A stretch of DNA of 10,739 bases from Patescibacteria group bacterium (GTDB lineage Bacteria; Patescibacteriota; WWE3; UBA101185; UBA10185): positions 1 through 10,739 of the forward strand of contig JAHIRX010000058.1 of assembly GCA_018818485.1 (NCBI GenBank), written 5' to 3'. The position numbers and the translations under genes were made by a program. Below the pieces are notes generated by a model. It was not told the origin of the DNA and searched no databases. It saw nothing but the letters and a program-made list of their open reading frames with translations. Every line of letters begins with the position of its first letter. Within the stretch, counting starts at the first letter, position 1. This document shows positions 1-7,167 of the stretch, piece by piece.

Positions 1-572
1 ACCCAAAATCTAGTTGCGGGGGAGTAATTTTGAATAAACGTGACATAAACCTTCGAGTTTTTACTAATTACGGTATTTTTTACAAATACTTTAGTTTGGC
101 CTTTGGGTATAAAAGCTACCCCACTGCTAAGAATTTGTTTAGGGGTTTCTACTTCAGGAGAACTAACCAAATTAGTTTTTTGTTTTCCAAATCTGACAAC
201 ACCTAATTCACTTGCCAGTATTATAACTACAGCGACAAGCGTTGCATAAATTGCTGCCTGCTTTCTAGCCTCAGGAGAAGAAAATGCATTTTTGATTCCT
301 TGAATTTTATTTTGGAATTTAAGTTTTTTAGTTATTTCATCGTTTGAGCCACCCCTTGATTTAAGAGTCTCTATGTTTATTAGTCTATCAAGTGCCCAAG
401 TAGGGTAGTGGCCTTTAATCTGACCTTTTTTATCTGATATTCGAACCATGTGTGGAAGCCAGCCAATTTTTGTGTAATACCTAAGCCTGTTGTATGGATC
501 GCCTGACCCAAAATCAACACCTTTTTTCTTGGCATTTAATATTAATTTGTCGATATTGATAAATTCATCCAT
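1..572 (-). CDS. Membrane-tethered MerR-like HTH protein (partial, C-terminus beyond window)
   Basis: Reading the minus strand from ATG at 572 gives an open frame of about 190 codons that leaves the window at position 1. Residues ~28-84 resemble a MerR-type winged helix: RLRYYTKIGWLPHMVR, then GHYPTWALDRLINIETLKSR and a G-S-N-D-E-I helix. A lysine/arginine-rich stretch leads into one hydrophobic helix at ~106-123. After it, residues 127-190 look beta-rich and polar, with the pattern AFIPKGQTKVFVKN and SKVYVTF. Topology by positive-inside is HTH in the cytoplasm and C-terminal part outside. I recall similar tails in Microgenomates-like proteins, but this is memory and not a search. Likely role (inference): a one-component membrane-bound regulator or an envelope protein with a DNA-binding or adaptor head. 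No Shine-Dalgarno is visible before the ATG. A TATAAT box on this strand lies at 609-614. It diverges from dprA. Confidence 0.72.
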   Translation of the reverse strand, partial: MDEFINIDKLILNAKKKGVDFGSGDPYNRLRYYTKIGWLPHMVRISDKKGQIKGHYPTWALDRLINIETLKSRGGSNDEITKKLKFQNKIQGIKNAFSSPEARKQAAIYATLVAVVIILASELGVVRFGKQKTNLVSSPEVETPKQILSSGVAFIPKGQTKVFVKNTVISKNSKVYVTFIQNYSPATRFW

Positions 573-608
573 TGATCAGATGTTTGTGGGCAGTTGAAAC
601 CTACATAT

Positions 609-616
609 ATTATAGC
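609..616 (-). promoter_or_regulatory. Extended -10 promoter of the HTH-membrane gene
   Basis: On the minus strand the bases read TGCTATAAT, an extended -10 element with a perfect TATAAT hexamer at 614-609. Transcription would begin near 602, leaving a leader of about 30 nt before the ATG at 572. The -35 position (ATGTAA at 637-632, 17-nt spacer) is poor, as is usual for extended -10 promoters. Confidence 0.5.
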
Positions 617-647
617 AGTCCTTAGAAAGAATTACATCTATTTTCAT

Positions 648-668
648 ACTTCTATTTAAAATAGAAGT
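648..668. promoter_or_regulatory. Perfect 21-nt palindrome, candidate operator
   Basis: Arms ACTTCTATTT and AAATAGAAGT pair over all 10 bp around a single central A. It lies in the divergent gap, about 11 bp upstream of the -35 position of the HTH-membrane gene and about 41 bp before the dprA start. There is no T-run, so a terminator is unlikely. A dimeric regulator site is the simplest reading (inference). Confidence 0.45.
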
Positions 669-709
669 TTATGAATTGTAAATAACTTTTTAGGTGGTAC
701 TTTTATTGT

Positions 710-1432
710 GTGTTTGGTGAGTTAACGTTAGATGGGAACAAGTATCCAACATTATTGAGAAAAATCCCGGATCCACCAAAGACCCTTTATTATAAAGGGG
801 ACTTGGATCCGGGAATATTTAAATATTGCTTAGCTGTGGTTGGGAGTAGGCGAGCAACCTCTTACGGTATAAAAGTTATCAAATATATTTTTTCCACACT
901 TTCAAAAAAGATAACAATAGTATCTGGATTTATGAGTGGGATAGATTCAGAGGCTCACAGAGAAGCACTTAAGTTGGGGCTTAAAACAATTGCTGTTATG
1001 CCATGTGGCATTAACTACGCTCATCCAGTAAATCAAAAATATCTATATAAAGAAATACTAGAATCGGAAGGTTTAATTTTATCCGAGTACTCAGGAAACT
1101 TTGAGCCAAAATCTTGGACTTTCATAAAAAGAAATAGAATAGTTGCAGGTCTAAGTAGAGCAACTCTTGTAATAGAGTCTGGTCAAAAAAGTGGATCCTT
1201 AATCACAGCAAGTTTAGCCCATTCGTATGGTAGAGAAGTATTTGTGGTTCCAGGAAGTATATTTAGTGAGTATTCAAAAGGAAACATTTATCTAAATAAT
1301 TTGTTTGCTAGAGGGGTTGATTCTGGTTTTCAAATCAACAAATACTTAAATACTAACTATAATAGTGGCATTGCCTTAGACTATAAAAAAGATCCAATTC
1401 TGTACACTATAAATGGTAACCAAACGGAGTAG
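710..1432 (+). CDS. dprA: DNA-processing protein DprA, minimal Rossmann-only form
   Basis: DprA binds incoming single-stranded DNA in the cytoplasm during natural transformation and helps load RecA. The 240-residue product contains the family signatures in order: LYYKGDLD (~27-34), GSRRATSYG (45-53), SGFMSGIDSEAH (72-83), a conserved SEY region, RNRIVAGLS (141-149), SGSLITASLA (161-170) and VVPGS. It is much shorter than the usual 300-380 residues: there is no N-terminal SAM-like domain, and the C-terminus ends in a short polar tail where a winged helix is often found. The start is GTG 710, since an in-frame stop lies at 683-685. An AGGTGG at 692-697 is a distant possible ribosome site; a weak -10 (TACTTT, 698-703) would make the mRNA leaderless. 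The gene is very AT-rich (14 G/C in 60 bases at 1021-1080). A long nested inverted repeat lies at 765-814. Confidence 0.93.
   Translation: MFGELTLDGNKYPTLLRKIPDPPKTLYYKGDLDPGIFKYCLAVVGSRRATSYGIKVIKYIFSTLSKKITIVSGFMSGIDSEAHREALKLGLKTIAVMPCGINYAHPVNQKYLYKEILESEGLILSEYSGNFEPKSWTFIKRNRIVAGLSRATLVIESGQKSGSLITASLAHSYGREVFVVPGSIFSEYSKGNIYLNNLFARGVDSGFQINKYLNTNYNSGIALDYKKDPILYTINGNQTE
765..814 (+). repeat. Nested inverted repeats inside the 5' part of dprA
   Basis: Outer arms TCCCGGATCCA (765-775) and TGGATCCGGGA (804-814) match over 11 bp. Nested between them, CCCTTTAT (783-790) and ATAAAGGG (792-799) match over 8 bp around one T. The RNA could fold into a long two-part hairpin starting 55 nt after the start codon. 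Part of the region encodes the conserved DprA LYYKGDL motif, so protein constraint contributes, yet the arms are unusually GC-rich for this gene. Confidence 0.6.
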
Positions 1433-1501
1433 AGAGTCTGACATACCTATTCATTGTATGACCAAGTACACACGTTAGTAGTTAGGAGATCTTTAAAGTA
1501 C

Positions 1502-1536
1502 TTGAATTGTTGCAACATATATTGTATATATGGGCC
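1502..1536 (+). promoter_or_regulatory. arsR promoter with palindromic operator over the -10
   Basis: A -35 TTGAAT (1502-1507) and a -10 TATATA (1525-1530) are 17 nt apart. A perfect palindrome, CATATAT-TGT-ATATATG (1516-1532), lies across the -10. Transcription would start at about 1537, the A of the ATG, so the message is probably leaderless. An operator covering the -10 is typical of self-repressing ArsR-family genes (family knowledge); that this protein binds it is inference. Confidence 0.62.
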
Positions 1537-1830
1537 ATGAAATTAGAGAAGGTCTCTAAAGCACTGTCCGACCAAAACAGGTTAAAAATTTTACAGTTCC
1601 TTACTGATGGTCAGAGGAACGTAAGCCAGGTAGCAGACAGGCTGAACGTGGAAGAGAATCTTGCATCTCACCACCTGAGAGTTTTAGCAGCTCTCGGCTT
1701 TCTCAGAAATGACAAGCGGGGAAGGGAAGTCTACTATAGACTCAACGAAACCAGACTTGTGTCTCTACTCAGGGATCTAAGAAAGAATCCCAAGTTCAAA
1801 GAAATCCTGGTGCAGTCTCTGAAGGATTAA
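1537..1830 (+). CDS. ArsR/SmtB-family winged-helix repressor without metal-binding cysteines
   Basis: A 97-residue protein of typical ArsR size. It begins MKLEKVSKALSDQNRLKILQ, the family's first helices, followed by the winged helix: VSQVADRLNVEENLASHHLR as the HTH, LRVLAALGFL, and a wing GREVYYRL. There are no cysteines at all, so the classical ELCVCDL metal site is absent; it may sense another signal or act through its partners. A frame extends back to TTG 1507, but that codon would overlap the -35 box, so ATG 1537 is chosen. Base composition differs sharply from its neighbours: 31 of 60 bases are G/C at 1621-1680 against 14 of 60 in dprA at 1021-1080, which suggests recent acquisition or different selection. 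The methyltransferase gene converges on it from the right with a 15-nt gap and no visible terminator. Confidence 0.88.
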   Translation: MKLEKVSKALSDQNRLKILQFLTDGQRNVSQVADRLNVEENLASHHLRVLAALGFLRNDKRGREVYYRLNETRLVSLLRDLRKNPKFKEILVQSLKD

Positions 1831-1845
1831 CCTAAAGGCAAAAAC

Positions 1846-2784
1846 CTAAACCCTATCTTCTGGTTGTTTGGTTAGTGGTTTTGTTAGTATCGTAATCATA
1901 TAGCAGGCAATTTTATCCTTAACTAGTGTTGGCATGAAGTATGCAGGGATAGAATTGTTAACAAACTCTTTTGGGAATATTAACTTAGCTATTCTTGCGG
2001 TGAGTGGAAGTGTGAAATAGATTCTTGCTAACTTTTCAAATCTTTTCATAGTCGGAAGCACATATTCAGAAACATCTTCTTCAAAATGTATAGTTAACCT
2101 ACTAGTACCCACAGACTCTACAAAATGTGTGTAGGTTTCAAAGCTTTTCAATGCCATACCTTTCGCTGTAAGTTCACAAGCTAGTTTTTCATCACCATCT
2201 AGATCCGTTCTACTTTGGTACCCGTCAAATATTAGAAAGAAGCCACCCGGTTTCAGAATTCTATATATTTCACAAAGGACCTTTGATTTGTTGTTGCTAT
2301 AACATAAAGCTTCCACAATAAAAACTACTTCGAATGAGTTTGAGTCAAATTTCTCAAGGTTATTATAATTACCTAATCTCGGGAAATAGTTGGGTACTTT
2401 TTTAGCTTTTTTCTTTGCCAAATTCAACTGGGTTTCTGATATATCTATTCCATAAAACTCTGTATTTGGATTTTGTTTTGACAGATAATAGGAGTTAGCA
2501 CCTCTTCCTGTTGCCAGTTCTAAAACTTTTTTTGCTCCAACCCTTTTAATGTATTTGTTTACTACTCTCGCTTGTTCCAAAAGATCGTCTCTATTATATT
2601 TTCCATCTCTACTTATCCCCATGTATATGAGATCTGTTGGAGTATGAAAGATGGAGTAGGGTATTTTATTTGTTTTGTAGTATTTTTTTATATACCTGTC
2701 ATCAGGATCCTGTTTTACAATATCTTCTATATCAAAAATTGACTTGACTTTATCTAGTTTTTTAGCTAACTCTTGAGAAATCAC
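1846..2784 (-). CDS. Class I SAM-dependent methyltransferase (Methyltransf_11-like)
   Basis: The 312-residue product has a Rossmann methyltransferase core at ~75-200: motif I VLELATGRGANS (87-98), the acidic residue ending strand 2 in YGIDIS (111-116), FEVVFIVEALCYS (151-163) at motif IV, and ILKPGGFFLIFDGY (176-189). The ~60-residue N-terminal helix region and the ~110-residue C-terminal part resemble small-molecule C- or O-methyltransferases of the sterol/tocopherol type more than rRNA enzymes, but the substrate cannot be read from sequence. The C-terminal ~110 residues include hydrophobic stretches that could contact a lipid-like substrate (inference). The start is GTG 2784; no Shine-Dalgarno precedes it, and a TAGAAT box (2796-2791 on this strand) ends six bases before it, consistent with a leaderless mRNA. 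It is divergent from comEA and convergent with arsR. Confidence 0.85.
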   Translation of the reverse strand: MISQELAKKLDKVKSIFDIEDIVKQDPDDRYIKKYYKTNKIPYSIFHTPTDLIYMGISRDGKYNRDDLLEQARVVNKYIKRVGAKKVLELATGRGANSYYLSKQNPNTEFYGIDISETQLNLAKKKAKKVPNYFPRLGNYNNLEKFDSNSFEVVFIVEALCYSNNKSKVLCEIYRILKPGGFFLIFDGYQSRTDLDGDEKLACELTAKGMALKSFETYTHFVESVGTSRLTIHFEEDVSEYVLPTMKRFEKLARIYFTLPLTARIAKLIFPKEFVNNSIPAYFMPTLVKDKIACYMITILTKPLTKQPEDRV

Positions 2785-2790
2785 AGTTAT

Positions 2791-2796
2791 ATTCTA
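2791..2796 (-). promoter_or_regulatory. -10 box of the methyltransferase gene (leaderless start)
   Basis: TAGAAT on the minus strand lies six bases before GTG 2784, so transcription would begin at or next to the start codon. No convincing -35 is present at the expected place, so the support is moderate. Confidence 0.35.
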
Positions 2797-2824
2797 CATC
2801 ACTATAAACCTATGAGGGAAAAAC

Positions 2825-2885
2825 GCGGTAATTGTAAGCTTATAATTTGTTTATTCTTTTAATCCTGCGGTAATAGTGCGGGAAT
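2825..2885 (+). promoter_or_regulatory. Three helically phased GCGG(T/G)AAT repeats between the methyltransferase gene and comEA
   Basis: GCGGTAAT occurs exactly at 2825-2832 and 2867-2874, and GCGGGAAT at 2878-2885. The spacings are 42 and 11 bases, close to four turns and one turn of the helix. A near-perfect 16-nt palindrome (ATTGTAAGCTTATAAT, 2831-2846, one G-T pair) overlaps the first copy. They lie in the 167-nt divergent gap, where an activator or repressor of the competence genes would bind (inference). Confidence 0.4.
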
Positions 2886-2942
2886 AATATATTCTAACTA
2901 ACGTAGAAAATATATCCTTTAAGTTTTTTCTTACTCTGCTTT

Positions 2943-2948
2943 TATACT
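2943..2948 (+). promoter_or_regulatory. Possible -10 box for comEA
   Basis: TATACT lies only three bases before GTG 2952, which is closer than a normal -10 to the first codon. Either the transcript starts inside the annotated first codons, or a promoter farther upstream (for example TTGTTT 2847-2852 with TAATAG 2871-2876) is used. Both are weak. Confidence 0.25.
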
Positions 2949-2951
2949 TTT

Positions 2952-3563
2952 GTGGGTAAGATTTTAGATATTATCTCCAAAAACATAATCGTTTCTTTGA
3001 GTGTGTCTTTTATGCTTGGGTGTTTTTTAACTTACTTTGCATTAGGGCAGAGAAGAGGTAGCGGTTGTGAAGTTTTGTTTGCCGAAGAAGAGGGTTCTGA
3101 TAAAAAGGTAGTAGTAGATATTTCAGGGGCTGTACAAGATCCCGGTCTTTATAAGGTGAGCTCTAATTTAAGGGTAGGAGAGTTGGTAGATATTGCTGGA
3201 GGATTTAATACCAACGCATCTGCAATTTGGATTTCTAGAAATTTAAATTTAGCTCAAGAAATTTCCGATGCACAAAAATTTTATATTCCTTTTGAGTGGG
3301 ATACATATGTTGCAGAAAGCTACAATGTGGTTTCTCTGAAATCGTCAAATGCGAGTACAACAAGCAACGCTGGAACTGGAAATAGCGCTATTAACGTAAA
3401 TAACGCCAGTATCGAAGATCTAGATGAGTTACCCGGAATAGGTCCAGTTAGTGCACAAAAGATAGTGGATAATAGGTCGTATTCTAGTCTTGAGGAGTTC
3501 AAAACGAAATCTGGTTTGAGCGAATCCGTGGTAGAAAAAATTGAAGACTTGATTTCTTTCTGA
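2952..3563 (+). CDS. comEA: Competence DNA receptor ComEA (SLBB plus helix-hairpin-helix)
   Basis: ComEA is a membrane-anchored protein that binds double-stranded DNA outside the cytoplasmic membrane and passes it to ComEC. The 203-residue product has an N-terminal membrane helix at ~11-31, an SLBB-type domain at ~51-115 (KKVVVDISGAVQDPGLYKV and VGELVDIAGGF), a Ser/Thr/Asn-rich linker (~127-145) and a C-terminal helix-hairpin-helix pair at 146-203 with INVNNASIEDLDELPGIGP and SAQKI. This is the standard Gram-positive-type order and length. The start is GTG 2952 because later starts would remove part of the membrane helix; no Shine-Dalgarno is visible. The gene ends with TGA, showing TGA is a stop here. 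Only one base separates it from the comEC channel gene, so the two are surely co-transcribed. Confidence 0.94.
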   Translation: MGKILDIISKNIIVSLSVSFMLGCFLTYFALGQRRGSGCEVLFAEEEGSDKKVVVDISGAVQDPGLYKVSSNLRVGELVDIAGGFNTNASAIWISRNLNLAQEISDAQKFYIPFEWDTYVAESYNVVSLKSSNASTTSNAGTGNSAINVNNASIEDLDELPGIGPVSAQKIVDNRSYSSLEEFKTKSGLSESVVEKIEDLISF

Positions 3564-3564
3564 G

Positions 3565-4602
3565 ATGAAGTTGCATCTACCTCTAATAATTTTGTGTTTG
3601 GTGGTTTGTGTGAGAGTTTACCTTAACTGTTTTGGTGGGAAGGTGTGTACAGAGAAAAGAGAAAGTCAGTTACTCAATTCTGATAAGTTTCTAGGAAAAA
3701 TAGTTTCAGATATTAGAATAAAATCGACGGAACTTGCCCGAAAGAATTTTCCAAGTCCTCACAGCGAACTTTTGCTTGGAATGGTAATTGGAATTAATGA
3801 TATTGATAAAGTACCAAGTTTTGAAAAGGCGCTAAAGGAAAGTGGAACTATCCATGTAGTTGTAGTTTCAGGGTTTAATATTAGCCTAGTATTTGGCTTG
3901 ATTATAGGGGTTTTAGGGTCTAGATATAAATTAAAAAATCTGCTTATTGCCCAAACCTGTACATTGTTCTACGCGTTTTTGAGTGGATTTGAACCTCCTG
4001 TTATTAGAGCTTGGGTTATGGGGTCTATAGCTGCGTGGGCTAAGTACTATGGAAGATCAGTTGATGGTTTTAGGCTTCTAATGTTTAGTGGTCTAGTAAT
4101 GGTACTAATAGACCCATACTTTCTATTCAGTCTAAGTTTTCAACTTAGTTTCTTAGCAACTCTTGGGCTAATTTTGTATGGAGAATTTTTCTCGAAAGTA
4201 CTTTCAAGTATTTCAAAGTCTGTTTTGTTTGAAGATTTAGCTGCAACTTTATCTGCTCAAGTTACTGTTTGGCCACTAATATCTTTTCATTTTGGTACAG
4301 TCAGTCTTGTAAGTCCACTTGTGAACATGCTTAGCTTATGGACAGTTCCAATTTCAACAATTTTGGGTACAATTTTTATACTTTTAGGCAGTTTATTACC
4401 GTTTCTAAGCAAAATAATGGCTATTTTCATATACCCGTTTTTAGATATTTTTGTACGTTTAAACGTATTTTTTAGCCAATTTTATTTCTCGAGTAGGGGT
4501 ATACAGGTAAATTTAATAAAAATGTCTCTTTACTACCTTTTTGCAAGTCTCTGGGCCATTTCTCTAGCAAGAAGAAGAAGGAAGGAATATGAAACTAAAT
4601 AA
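3565..4602 (+). CDS. comEC: ComEC channel protein (Competence domain only)
   Basis: The inner-membrane channel through which single-stranded DNA enters the cell. At 345 residues it is about half a full ComEC (typically 700-800). It has the Competence domain with GTIHVVVVSGFNISLV (94-109), FEPPVIRAWVM (142-152) and FSLSFQLSFLATLG (188-201), and many membrane helices to ~335. The N-terminal OB-fold region (DUF4131) is almost absent: only one hydrophobic helix (~5-20) and a ~50-residue spacer precede the core. The C-terminal metallo-beta-lactamase domain is not fused but encoded by the next gene, which overlaps this one by 14 nt. The C-terminal tail is very basic (RRRRK). Translation is probably coupled to comEA, one base upstream. 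Confidence 0.92.
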   Translation: MKLHLPLIILCLVVCVRVYLNCFGGKVCTEKRESQLLNSDKFLGKIVSDIRIKSTELARKNFPSPHSELLLGMVIGINDIDKVPSFEKALKESGTIHVVVVSGFNISLVFGLIIGVLGSRYKLKNLLIAQTCTLFYAFLSGFEPPVIRAWVMGSIAAWAKYYGRSVDGFRLLMFSGLVMVLIDPYFLFSLSFQLSFLATLGLILYGEFFSKVLSSISKSVLFEDLAATLSAQVTVWPLISFHFGTVSLVSPLVNMLSLWTVPISTILGTIFILLGSLLPFLSKIMAIFIYPFLDIFVRLNVFFSQFYFSSRGIQVNLIKMSLYYLFASLWAISLARRRRKEYETK

Positions 4603-5371
4603 CATAGTACTGTTTATTGTTGTTTATTATTTTTTCTTTCTCATTTCTTACAGAAGTACATTTGTACATAACAATTTAAGTATTGAGATTTTTGATGTGG
4701 GGCAGGGGGATGCGATTCTGATAGACATTTATGGTGAAAGAATACTGATAGATGGTGGTGCAAACTTTGAAGTTGATTCTAAATTAAATAGCTTTACGCC
4801 TTTTTGGGATTGTAAACTATCCGCGTTAATTCTTACGCATCCTCACTACGATCACTTGGCTGGATTAAATAGAGTTCTGGAAAGGTGTCAGGTACAACAA
4901 ATTATGTTTAACGACGTTAACTACTCTTCATATGAGTTTGAGCTTTTCAAACAAAATATTGCAAGTTTAAACGTAAAAAATGTTATAGCAGGAGATATAT
5001 TTGAAATAAATAATGTCACGTTTGAGATATTATGGCCAACAAAAGAATTTCTAGATTCCCGCATTGAGAATATAAACAATGTATCGGTAGTAGTGGTAAT
5101 GAGATATAAAGACTTTAGTACATTGTTCTTAGGTGATTTAGAAAAAAAGATTGATCTACCTCACGCTGAATTTATCAAGATAGCTCATCATGGAGCAAGC
5201 AATGGAGTAAGGCCTAAGATTAGACCAGGTGACGTATGTGTAATTTCAGTAGGTGAAGATAATAGGTTTGGCCACCCTCATGAAGAAACCTTAAAGTACT
5301 TAGAGGATAGCGGGTGTGAGGTTTTAAGAACAGATCTTGAGGGTGATATTAGTTTTAGAATTACGAAATAA
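4589..5371 (+). CDS. ComEC-type metallo-beta-lactamase domain protein, membrane-anchored, as a separate gene
   Basis: This 260-residue product corresponds to the C-terminal domain of full-length ComEC, proposed to act as the nuclease that degrades one strand of incoming DNA. A hydrophobic helix at 5-21 probably anchors it with the enzyme outside. Then come FDVGQGDAIL (35-44), LIDGGANF, the metal motif THPHYDHLAG (83-92, with H84, H86, D88, H89), the LGDLE aspartate (D183), HHGAS (H200, H201) and FGHPHEE (H229, H231). All metal ligands expected of the ComEC branch appear present, so it should be active. The ribosome site AGGAAGG (4579-4585) is good and the gene overlaps comEC by 14 nt. Stand-alone family members exist, so the link to ComEC rests on the motif style and the overlap, which together are strong. 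Confidence 0.9.
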   Translation: MKLNNIVLFIVVYYFFFLISYRSTFVHNNLSIEIFDVGQGDAILIDIYGERILIDGGANFEVDSKLNSFTPFWDCKLSALILTHPHYDHLAGLNRVLERCQVQQIMFNDVNYSSYEFELFKQNIASLNVKNVIAGDIFEINNVTFEILWPTKEFLDSRIENINNVSVVVVMRYKDFSTLFLGDLEKKIDLPHAEFIKIAHHGASNGVRPKIRPGDVCVISVGEDNRFGHPHEETLKYLEDSGCEVLRTDLEGDISFRITK

Positions 5372-5389
5372 CTGATAATATAAAGGAAA

Positions 5390-7147
5390 ATGGAAGTTTT
5401 TGAGTTATTAAAAGACAGCATTAAAAAAGCTGTTAAGAAGGTCTACAAAATTGATGTTAAAGAAGTTGTTTTGGAACACCCTGAAAATGAAGATTTTGGT
5501 GATTTTGCAACAAGTGTTGCCCTATCCTTAGCAAAGCAAGTGGGAGCTAACCCCCTTGAGATTGCAGAAGGTCTTGCAGGTGAGCTTACTAGTATGGGTA
5601 TGGAGTTTAAGTCTGATGGCAGTGCCTACCCTATCTTTGAAAAGATTGAAGCAGTAAAACCCGGGTTTGTTAACTTTACACTTTCAACCGAATGGCTTAA
5701 ACAAGAACTAATACATGTTTATGAGAAGAAAGAGGAGTACGGATCAAGTGATATTGGTGGAGGAAAGAATGTTCTAATTGAATACTCACAGCCAAATACC
5801 AACAAACCACAGCATGTGGGGCATGCTAGAAATAACTTTATTGGTGCCACATTAATAAATCTGATGGAGTTTCTAGGATACAAAGTGATTAGAGCTAACT
5901 ATGTAGGTGATATAGGTATTCATATAGCAAAAAGTATGCTTATGTACCAAAAATACGGAGAAGGAAAAAATCCCGATATAAAACCAGATCATTTTGTTGG
6001 AGATTTCTACATTAGATATTTCCAGGAATTAGAGGATCACCCTGAGTATGAAGAAGAGGCGGCCGAGCTTTTAAGAAAATGGGAATCGAAAGACCAAGAG
6101 ACTAGGGAGCTTTGGCAAAAGATGAATGATTGGGTGTATGAGGGTTGGAAACAAACTTATGAGGATCAGGGAGTTGAGTTTGATATCTGGACATATGAAA
6201 GTGATGATATTGAAGGTGGTAAAGAAATGGTTGATGAGGCAGTTAAAAAAGGTGTCGCAGAACGTGACGAAAGTGGTGCAGTTATAGCAAAACTAGAGAA
6301 ATACGGTCTTCCAGACAAAGTACTTCTGAGATCAGACGGTACCTCAGTTTATGCTACTAAGGATCTCTTTTTAGCAAAGGATAACTTTGACAAGTATAAC
6401 TTCGAGAAGCGTTTATACGTTGTTGATTTCAGGCAAGGAGACTATTTCAAACAAGTATTTAAGGTCTTAGAACTGATGGGATATGAATGGGCTAAAAAGC
6501 TTTATCACGTATCGTATGGAACAGTCACTCTTCCTGAGGGGGCGATGTCTTCAAGAAAGGGAAACTTTGTAAATGCAGATGATGTGTTTGAAAGTATAAT
6601 TAAGGTTGAGAAAGGGGAGATTAAAAACAGCTTAAAAGAGGTGAGTGATATTGAAGAAACATCACGAAAAGTTGCTCTTGCAGCATTTAAATACGGTATG
6701 CTAAAAGTTGATCCAAAGCAAGATATTGTTTTTGAATATGATAAAGTAACTAAGTTTGAAGGAAACACTGGTCCTTATCTAATGTATTCATATGCTCGAA
6801 CTCAATCTATTTTGGAAAAAGGGGGTTTCGTTGAATCTAAATTTACTTTTAATCTAGAAATGATTGAAGGGGCATCATTGGAAAAAGTTGAGAAAGATAT
6901 CTTAAGATCTCTTTATAAGTTTCCAGAAATTGTGTTTGAGGCTGGAGAAAAGTTTATGTCCCATGTGTTAGCTAATTACCTATATGACCTGTCTCAGCGA
7001 TTTAACGCTTTTTACGGACAGATTCCCATACTTTCTGCTGAAGATAGCGGCGTTAAGACCTTTAGAGTAGGGTTAACCAATTGTGTGGGAGATGTGTTAA
7101 AAACTGGACTTAGGCTGTTAGGTATTGAAGTTGTGGAAAAAATGTAG
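5390..7147 (+). CDS. argS: Arginyl-tRNA synthetase
   Basis: Class I synthetase that attaches arginine to tRNA-Arg using ATP. The 585-residue length is normal. The N-terminal Arg-specific domain (~1-110) includes HPENEDFGDFATSVAL and KPGFVNFTL. The catalytic Rossmann core carries QPNTNKPQHVGHARNN with the HIGH-type motif HVGH at 142-145, and the KMSKS-type loop MSSRKGN at 386-392. The C-terminal anticodon-binding DALR domain spans ~460-585 (NTGPYLMYSYARTQ near its start). ATG 5390 is preceded by AAAGGA at ideal spacing, 18 nt after the MBL gene, so it probably shares the competence transcript. A tRNA-Arg(CCU) lies about 1.2 kb downstream. Nothing is missing. Confidence 0.97.
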   Translation: MEVFELLKDSIKKAVKKVYKIDVKEVVLEHPENEDFGDFATSVALSLAKQVGANPLEIAEGLAGELTSMGMEFKSDGSAYPIFEKIEAVKPGFVNFTLSTEWLKQELIHVYEKKEEYGSSDIGGGKNVLIEYSQPNTNKPQHVGHARNNFIGATLINLMEFLGYKVIRANYVGDIGIHIAKSMLMYQKYGEGKNPDIKPDHFVGDFYIRYFQELEDHPEYEEEAAELLRKWESKDQETRELWQKMNDWVYEGWKQTYEDQGVEFDIWTYESDDIEGGKEMVDEAVKKGVAERDESGAVIAKLEKYGLPDKVLLRSDGTSVYATKDLFLAKDNFDKYNFEKRLYVVDFRQGDYFKQVFKVLELMGYEWAKKLYHVSYGTVTLPEGAMSSRKGNFVNADDVFESIIKVEKGEIKNSLKEVSDIEETSRKVALAAFKYGMLKVDPKQDIVFEYDKVTKFEGNTGPYLMYSYARTQSILEKGGFVESKFTFNLEMIEGASLEKVEKDILRSLYKFPEIVFEAGEKFMSHVLANYLYDLSQRFNAFYGQIPILSAEDSGVKTFRVGLTNCVGDVLKTGLRLLGIEVVEKM

Positions 7148-7167
7148 CAACTGTAGAATAAACTCAC

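Noticed and set aside
1442..1460. CATAC/GTATG hairpin after dprA as a terminator
   Set aside because: Only five pairs, a nine-base loop and no T-run.
1507..1536. TTG 1507 as the arsR start, adding ten residues
   Set aside because: The codon begins in the -35 box and the added residues do not match the family start; ATG 1537 fits the promoter.
6505..6768. Minus-strand frame inside argS, and a similar one at 3320-3502 inside comEA
   Set aside because: Both lie opposite clearly conserved protein motifs and have no start signals.
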